From: an uncultured Eubacteriales bacterium
Lineage (GTDB): Bacteria; Bacillota; Clostridia; Peptostreptococcales; Anaerovoracaceae
NCBI GenBank assembly: GCA_902803185.1
Contig: CADCOV010000156.1
Span: 1 to 9,428 of the forward strand
Length of the DNA stretch: 9,428 bases
Direction of reading: 5' to 3'
The notes below the pieces were generated by a model. It worked only from the letters and a program-made list of their open reading frames with translations, did no database searches and had not been told where the DNA came from. Made by a program: the position numbers and the translations under genes. Below, piece after piece: positions 5,407 through 9,428 of the stretch (position 1 is its first letter; the number at the start of each line of letters is the position of its first letter).

Positions 5407-6078
5407 ATGGATACGAAATCGAAACGAAACACACCGAAAACATATATCGCCAAGGATGCGAACCGCAGACTCAGAGAACATCTGCAGATCATGGGCAGAG
5501 ACGTCCAGCTCGTCGCCACCGAGGGCATCGTGGAGAAGGCCCTCTCCAACCATCCGGACATGTTCCTCTGCAAGCTGGGCCTCAGGGATGACGCCCCGGT
5601 CTGGTCCGCCACCGGCCTCGAGCTGAGCCCGGGCTATCCTAAGGACTGCGCCTTCAACGCCGCCTGCACCGGCAAGTACTTCATCCACAACCTGGCCTAC
5701 ACCGAGCCTTCCCTCCTCGCAGCGGCGAAGGAGATGGGGCTGGTTTTGATCGACGTCAAGCAGGGCTACGCCAAGTGCAGCACCGTCATCGTGACGGAGA
5801 ACGCGATCATCACCTCCGACGAGGGCATCGCCAAGGCCTGCGAGCCGTACGAGGATCTGGAGGTCCTCCTGGTCCAGCCGGGCCACGTGCGCCTGGAGGG
5901 CTACAACTCCGGCTTTCTGGGCGGCGCCAGCGGCCGGGTGGGCAGAGAGCTCATCTTCAACGGCAACCTGCTCAGGCACCCGGACTTCACGGCCATCCTG
6001 GACTTCGTCGAGGCCCACGGCCTGACCTGCAAGTGGTTCCCGGAATACCAGCTGACCGACATCGGCTCCATCCTTTGA
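5407..6078 (+). CDS. Conserved Clostridia protein of unknown function (DUF6873-like, possible GME fold)
   Basis: A 223-residue soluble protein with no signal peptide or membrane segment. I recognise the sequence type as a conserved Bacillota family, probably Pfam DUF6873, which I recall being linked to the guanidino-modifying-enzyme (GME) fold. Both the number and the fold are from memory. Visible conserved-looking blocks are SPGYPKDCAFNAACTGKYFI (74-93), DVKQGYAKCSTVIVTENAII (116-135), DEGIAKAC (138-145), GYNSGFLGGASG (165-176), FNGNLLRHPDF (184-194) and the C-terminal LTDIGSIL (216-223). Several Cys (82, 87, 124, 145) are present, but no enzyme can be named. ATG at 5407 is the only plausible start in this frame near the promoter; it lacks a Shine-Dalgarno and looks leaderless. 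The radical SAM gene begins 1 nt after its stop, so the two products probably act together or are at least made together. Confidence 0.8.
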   Translation: MDTKSKRNTPKTYIAKDANRRLREHLQIMGRDVQLVATEGIVEKALSNHPDMFLCKLGLRDDAPVWSATGLELSPGYPKDCAFNAACTGKYFIHNLAYTEPSLLAAAKEMGLVLIDVKQGYAKCSTVIVTENAIITSDEGIAKACEPYEDLEVLLVQPGHVRLEGYNSGFLGGASGRVGRELIFNGNLLRHPDFTAILDFVEAHGLTCKWFPEYQLTDIGSIL

Positions 6079-6079
6079 T

Positions 6080-7138
6080 ATGAAAAAGCACGCCATCATC
6101 CCGATCTTCATCCCCCACCTTGGGTGCCCCGAGAAGTGCGTCTTCTGCGACCAGCGCCGGATCACGGCGCGGCTTCGCGCGCCTTCGGAGGCGGATGTGC
6201 GGGCGACCATAGACACCTGGCTGTCGACTTTGGGCGGTCTCGATCCTTCGGAGGTCGAGATCTCTTTTTATGGCGGCAGTTTCACCGGGATCCCGATGGA
6301 GGCCCAGCGCCGCTACCTCTCCATCGCCAAAGAATACGTGGACCGGGGGCGCGCCGGCGCGATCCACCTCTCCACCCGCCCGGACTACATCGACGAGCGG
6401 ATCCTGGACCACCTCGCCTCCTTCGGCGTCAAAACCATCGAGCTGGGGGTCCAAAGCTTTGACGACGAGGTCCTCGCGGCCTCGGACCGGGGCCACGACG
6501 CGGAGACCGCAAGGCGCTCCTGCCGCCTGATCCGGGAGCGGGGCTTCGCCCTGGGCATCCAGCTGATGATCGGACTTCCATGCGACAGCAGAGAAAAGTG
6601 CTTGCGTTCCGCCCGGGAAACCGTTACACTTAAGCCAAATGTGGCACGGCTCTACCCGACTTTGATCCTGCCGGACACCCCGCTGTACGAGCAGTACCTG
6701 GCCGGCGCCTACGCCCCGCTCACCCGGGAGGAGGCCGTCGCCACCACCGCCGCCATGTACCGGATCCTCCGGGAGGCCGGCATCACCATCATGCGGGTCG
6801 GCCTCAAGAGCACGGACCGCATCGGGGACAGCGAGATCAGCGCTTTGAACCCGGGGACCTGGCACCCCGCCTTCCGCCAGCTGGTGGAGGGCCGCATCGC
6901 GAGAGAAGACGCAGGCGCCCTGCTGGAGGAGGCCGCGAGGCAGACCGCAGAGGCCGCCGCGCCGGACGCCCGGACGAAAGTCGACCTCTTCTCCGCCCCG
7001 TCCTGGTTTTCCAACCTCATCGGAAACGGCGGAGAGAACCGGCGGTACTTCGGGGAGCGCTTCCCCGCGCTGGACATCGCCTACCGCATAGACAAGTCGC
7101 TGCCGGCCGGCAGCTTCCGCATCGACATCAAGGAGTAA
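6080..7138 (+). CDS. Elp3-like radical SAM enzyme without acetyltransferase domain
   Basis: A 352-residue radical S-adenosylmethionine protein. The [4Fe-4S] site is CPEKCVFC (Cys16, Cys20, Cys23; CX3CX2C). The SAM-binding glycine motif is YGGSFTG (64-70), and ELGVQSFDDEVL (121-132), GIQLMIGLPCDS (159-170) and RLYPTLILPDTPLYE (190-204) match the Elp3/COG1243 radical SAM pattern. True Elp3 proteins are about 500-550 residues and carry a C-terminal GNAT acetyltransferase domain that is absent here. The C-terminal part has the radical-SAM-C style ending in the segment FSAPSWFSNLIGNGGENRRY (304-323). The substrate is unknown. The gene starts 1 nt after the upstream stop (TGATATG) with no evident Shine-Dalgarno, so translation probably depends on coupling. 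It is followed 5 nt later by the ACT gene. Family call is firm; function is open. Confidence 0.9.
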   Translation: MKKHAIIPIFIPHLGCPEKCVFCDQRRITARLRAPSEADVRATIDTWLSTLGGLDPSEVEISFYGGSFTGIPMEAQRRYLSIAKEYVDRGRAGAIHLSTRPDYIDERILDHLASFGVKTIELGVQSFDDEVLAASDRGHDAETARRSCRLIRERGFALGIQLMIGLPCDSREKCLRSARETVTLKPNVARLYPTLILPDTPLYEQYLAGAYAPLTREEAVATTAAMYRILREAGITIMRVGLKSTDRIGDSEISALNPGTWHPAFRQLVEGRIAREDAGALLEEAARQTAEAAAPDARTKVDLFSAPSWFSNLIGNGGENRRYFGERFPALDIAYRIDKSLPAGSFRIDIKE

Positions 7139-7143
7139 AGACT

Positions 7144-7419
7144 ATGAACAAGAAAGAGAGAGCCGTCGTCACCGTCATCGGCAAAGACGCCGTGGGCATC
7201 CTCGCCCGCGTCGCCACCGCCTGCGCTTCCGCCAATGCCAACGTGGTGGAAGTCACCCAGTCCGTCCTCAGCGAGTTTTTCTGCATGATCATGATCATCG
7301 ACATCTCTGAGGCCACCCTGCAGGTGGACGAACTCCAGGCGAAGGTCGTCGAAGCCGTGCCGGAGATGAATGTCCACGTCATGCACGAGAACATTTTTGA
7401 CGCGATGCACCGCATCTGA
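7144..7419 (+). CDS. ACT-domain protein, UPF0237 family
   Basis: A 91-residue protein consisting of a single ACT domain. KERAVVTVIGKDAVGILARV (4-23) is the first beta strand and the glycine-containing ligand turn, and VTQSVLSEFFCMIMIIDI (37-54) gives the following strands. ACT domains usually bind amino acids or other small ligands as dimers and regulate partner enzymes. This UPF0237 type is regularly encoded next to a UPF0210 (PFL-like) protein, as here, so it is probably the regulatory partner. The ligand is unknown. Start ATG 7144 has AGGAG, lying in the end of the radical SAM gene, 8 nt upstream. It is 15 nt before the next gene. Confidence 0.93.
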   Translation: MNKKERAVVTVIGKDAVGILARVATACASANANVVEVTQSVLSEFFCMIMIIDISEATLQVDELQAKVVEAVPEMNVHVMHENIFDAMHRI

Positions 7420-7434
7420 TCAGGAGGCCCTCTC

Positions 7435-8793
7435 ATGCTGAACACGAAAGACATCATGGAAACCATCACCATGATCCAGGAGGAGAACCTGGACGTGCGC
7501 ACCATCACCATGGGGATCTCCCTCATGGACTGCGCCGACTCCGGCCTCTCCCGCTCCTGCGACAAGGTGTATGACAAGATCTGCCGCCGGGCCGAGCACC
7601 TGGTGGAGACCGGCGTCGCCCTCGAGAAGAAATACGGCATCCCGATCGTGAACAAAAGGATCTCGGTCACCCCGATCTCCCTCCTGGCCGGCGTCTCCGG
7701 CGGGGACCCGGTGCAGTACGCGCTGACCCTGGACCGGGCCGCCAAAGCCTGCGGCGTCAACTTCATCGGCGGATTCTCCGCCCTGGTCCAGAAGGGCTTT
7801 GCGCCCGGGGACGAAGCTTTGATCCGCGCGATCCCGGAGGCCCTCGCCGCCACCGACCTGGTCTGCTCCTCCGTCAACGTGGGTTCCACCAAAGCCGGCA
7901 TCAACATGGACGCCGTCCGCCTGATGGGCCGCCAGGTCAAAGCCGCGGCTGAGCTCACCAGGGACCGCCAGTGCATCGGCGCCGCCAAGCTGGTGGTGTT
8001 CTGCAACGCCGTCGAGGACAACCCGTTCATGGCGGGCGCCTTCCACGGCATCACCGAGGCGGACACCGTCGTCAGCGTCGGCGTCTCCGGCCCGGGCGTG
8101 GTCCGCGCCGTCCTTTCCAAAATGCCGAAGGACGCCCCTCTCGACGAGGTGGCGGAGACCATCAAAAAAACCGCCTTCAAGATCACCCGTGTCGGCCAGC
8201 TGGTGGGCACGGAAGCCGCTGAGACCCTCGGCGCCCGCTTCGGCATCGTGGACCTCTCCCTGGCCCCTACCCCTGCCATCGGCGACTCCGTCGCCCACAT
8301 CCTGGAGGAGATCGGCCTCGACATGTGCGGTGCCCACGGCACCACCGCAGCCCTCGCCATGCTGAACGACGCAGTCAAAAAGGGCGGCGTCATGGCCAGC
8401 TCCAGCGTGGGCGGCCTCTCCGGCGCCTTCATCCCGGTCTCCGAAGACGCTGGGATGATCGACGCCGCCAGAGCCGGCGTCCTCTCGATCGAGAAGCTCG
8501 AAGCCATGACGGCGGTCTGCTCCGTCGGCCTGGACATGATCGTCATCCCGGGCGACACCACCCCGGAAGTCATCAGCGCCATCATCGCGGACGAAGCCGC
8601 CATCGGCATGGTGAACTCCAAGACCACCGCGGTCCGCGTGATCCCGGCCATCGGCCTCAAAGAAGGCGAAGAGCTGAACTTCGGCGGCCTCCTGGGCTAC
8701 GGCCCCGTCATGCCGCTGCGCAAAGAGTCCCCGGCCGTCATGATCGGCCGCGGCGGCCGGATCCCTGCCCCGCTGCAGAGTTTGAAGAACTGA
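7435..8793 (+). CDS. PFL-like UPF0210 (DUF711) family protein
   Basis: A 452-residue cytoplasmic protein, the full usual length for the family. Known structures of this family show a pyruvate-formate-lyase-like barrel, but no reaction has been established that I know of. Visible landmarks are the N-terminal [20 protein letters not shown] (6-25), [12 protein letters not shown] (75-86), [80 protein letters not shown] and the C-terminal signature [14 protein letters not shown]. The classical glycyl-radical motif RVxGY is not present, so it should not be assumed to be a radical enzyme. AGGAGG (7422-7427) sits 7 nt before ATG 7435, the best ribosome binding site of the operon. It is the last gene, followed by an intrinsic terminator. 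Confidence 0.95.
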   Translation: MLNTKDIMETITMIQEENLDVRTITMGISLMDCADSGLSRSCDKVYDKICRRAEHLVETGVALEKKYGIPIVNKRISVTPISLLAGVSGGDPVQYALTLDRAAKACGVNFIGGFSALVQKGFAPGDEALIRAIPEALAATDLVCSSVNVGSTKAGINMDAVRLMGRQVKAAAELTRDRQCIGAAKLVVFCNAVEDNPFMAGAFHGITEADTVVSVGVSGPGVVRAVLSKMPKDAPLDEVAETIKKTAFKITRVGQLVGTEAAETLGARFGIVDLSLAPTPAIGDSVAHILEEIGLDMCGAHGTTAALAMLNDAVKKGGVMASSSVGGLSGAFIPVSEDAGMIDAARAGVLSIEKLEAMTAVCSVGLDMIVIPGDTTPEVISAIIADEAAIGMVNSKTTAVRVIPAIGLKEGEELNFGGLLGYGPVMPLRKESPAVMIGRGGRIPAPLQSLKN

Positions 8794-8820
8794 GGACGTC
8801 TTCCCATCTGAATACCCCTG

Positions 8821-8855
8821 AAACGCCGAAAAACGCCTTTTCGGCGTTTTTCTTT
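8821..8855 (+). terminator. Intrinsic terminator of the DUF/rSAM/ACT/PFL operon
   Basis: AAACGCCGAAAA (8821-8832) and TTTTCGGCGTTT (8838-8849) form a perfect 12-bp stem around a 5-nt loop, followed by TTCTTT, giving a U-rich tail of TTTTTCTTT. It lies 27 nt after the UPF0210 stop codon. On the opposite strand only three T follow the stem, so termination of the convergent antitoxin transcript would be weaker. Confidence 0.93.
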
Positions 8856-8871
8856 GGTCTTTCGTCTTCTG

Positions 8872-8904
8872 CTTCGCCTTCAGCTGCATGGCGGTTTTGA
8901 TCAT
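8872..8904 (-). pseudogene. Remnant of an AbiEii-type toxin gene (start plus about 11 codons)
   Basis: An ATG at 8904 overlaps the antitoxin stop in the pattern ATGA, with GGAGG (8912-8916) 7 nt upstream. The first codons read MIKTAMQLKAK, which I recognise as the typical opening of AbiEii nucleotidyltransferase toxins encoded just after AbiEi. After codon 11 the similarity stops: the next residues (QKTKDQRKTPKRR) are encoded by the complement of the neighbouring operon's terminator, and the frame then runs on as antisense of the UPF0210 gene. The toxin body (the nucleotidyltransferase GS...D motif region) is missing. The remnant assignment rests on my memory of the family N-terminus plus the intact translation signals. 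Confidence 0.65.
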
Positions 8905-9428
8905 AATAGGACCTCCGTATATGTCCGAACAGCCATCTCGATCCGCAGCCTCTTAGCATACTCCATAAGTCGGTTCAGGTTTTTGTACGGCTGATCCATA
9001 TAATCCTGCATCGCATACCGGAAGATCTGTACATCCATCCCCTTCTTGTGGCGAACGATATCGCAGATCGTCCTCTCCATATCATAGGCGCGAACAGTAT
9101 TGCCAAAACTCGTTCTGACCTCTACAACGCCCAGATCCTCTAATTCCGGTTTCACCTGATAGACATGGATACCCTGCCTTCGGAGGTGGGTAGCATTATA
9201 TCCCGCCCTCACCGTAACGCTCGTGCACTTCGGTTCGCGTTCCATGAGACCATGCAGAAACAGCGCCGTTTCGTGTGAAAACACGATACTGCTATTGGAG
9301 AGAGAGAGTTGATACAGATCATCCGGCCAGGCATCTGCTGCGAGATATACCCCCCTCGAGACTCTCTCCATATTCCGGTTCTTGACATATTCTGCCAGCG
9401 TCGGCTTGGAGATGCCGTTCTCCAACAC
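8901..9428 (-). CDS. AbiEi-type antitoxin / transcriptional regulator, 5' end outside the window
   Basis: Antitoxin of the AbiE type IV toxin-antitoxin family, which in known systems represses its own promoter through an N-terminal winged helix while the toxin is a nucleotidyltransferase. The 175 visible codons contain the end of the winged helix (NGISKPTLAEYVKNRNMERV), the wing-like RGVYLAADAWPDD (about 25-37), and the AbiEi core SNSSIVFSHETALFLHGL (44-61). RAYDMERTICDIVR (113-126) and the C-terminal LNRLMEYAKRL (151-161) follow. Roughly 20 N-terminal residues are probably beyond the right edge. The first in-window codon is GTG, but it is interior, not a supported start. Base composition is lower than its neighbours (a sampled line is about 48% GC), suggesting acquisition by transfer. 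Its expected downstream toxin gene is reduced to a stub, so this looks like an orphan antitoxin. Confidence 0.88.
   Translation of the reverse strand: MLENGISKPTLAEYVKNRNMERVSRGVYLAADAWPDDLYQLSLSNSSIVFSHETALFLHGLMEREPKCTSVTVRAGYNATHLRRQGIHVYQVKPELEDLGVVEVRTSFGNTVRAYDMERTICDIVRHKKGMDVQIFRYAMQDYMDQPYKNLNRLMEYAKRLRIEMAVRTYTEVLL

Noticed and set aside
5297..5443. N-terminal extension of GltX by 49 codons
   Set aside because: It would have to be transcribed through the gltX -10 and -35 and into the divergent gene; GGAGGAG supports ATG 5296.
8700..8793. Glycyl-radical site at the C-terminus of the UPF0210 protein
   Set aside because: RGGRIPAP is a family signature but does not match the RVxGY motif of glycyl radical enzymes, so no such function is annotated.
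7128..8904. Minus-strand open frames of about 500 codons opposite the UPF0210 and ACT genes
   Set aside because: Both are antisense to well-recognised genes. Only the first 11 codons from 8904 resemble something real (the toxin remnant); the rest follows from composition.

Overview
The window is a compact, high-GC bacterial segment that reads best as a high-GC member of the Bacillota (Clostridia-like). The support is strong GGAGG-type ribosome binding sites, the UPF0237 (ACT)/UPF0210 (PFL-like) gene pair, a long clostridial-style glutamyl-tRNA synthetase, and an AbiEi antitoxin of a kind common in Lachnospiraceae and relatives. Assignment below class is a guess. Core genes are very GC-rich in the third codon position (one sampled 60-base line in the UPF0210 gene is about 78% GC), so long antisense open frames lie opposite typA, gltX and the UPF0210 gene. 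I treat these as shadows.

Left part, minus strand: typA (a BipA/TypA ribosome-associated GTPase, variant in G1 and G5) is followed 9 nt later by the start of an mscS-type mechanosensitive channel gene that runs off the left edge. typA has a clear extended -10 promoter. Upstream of it is a gap of about 540 bp between two minus-strand genes. The gap holds a G-rich tract, four copies of a palindromic REP-like repeat (two in each orientation, with a compensatory change in the stem) and the terminator of the next operon.

Middle, minus strand: gltX, then ung 36 nt downstream, then a strong intrinsic terminator. The uracil-DNA glycosylase carries an unusual glycine-rich insert of about 29 residues, built from an internal repeat, just before its catalytic HPSP loop. 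gltX and the next operon are divergently transcribed from overlapping promoters in a 110-bp gap.

Right part, plus strand: a tight four-gene operon encodes a conserved protein of unknown function, an Elp3-like radical SAM enzyme without an acetyltransferase domain, a small ACT-domain protein and a PFL-like UPF0210 protein. It ends in a 12-bp-stem terminator. The first gene has a perfect -10 box so close to its ATG that the mRNA is probably leaderless.

Right edge, minus strand: a lower-GC partial gene for an AbiEi-type antitoxin. The ATG, Shine-Dalgarno and about 11 codons of the expected downstream AbiEii toxin gene are still visible, but the rest is gone and the sequence runs straight into the neighbouring operon's terminator. 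This looks like a decayed type IV toxin-antitoxin locus that kept only its antitoxin.

The features most worth follow-up are the toxin remnant, the REP-like cluster, the UNG insert, and the unexplained DUF/radical SAM/ACT/PFL operon with its probable leaderless start.
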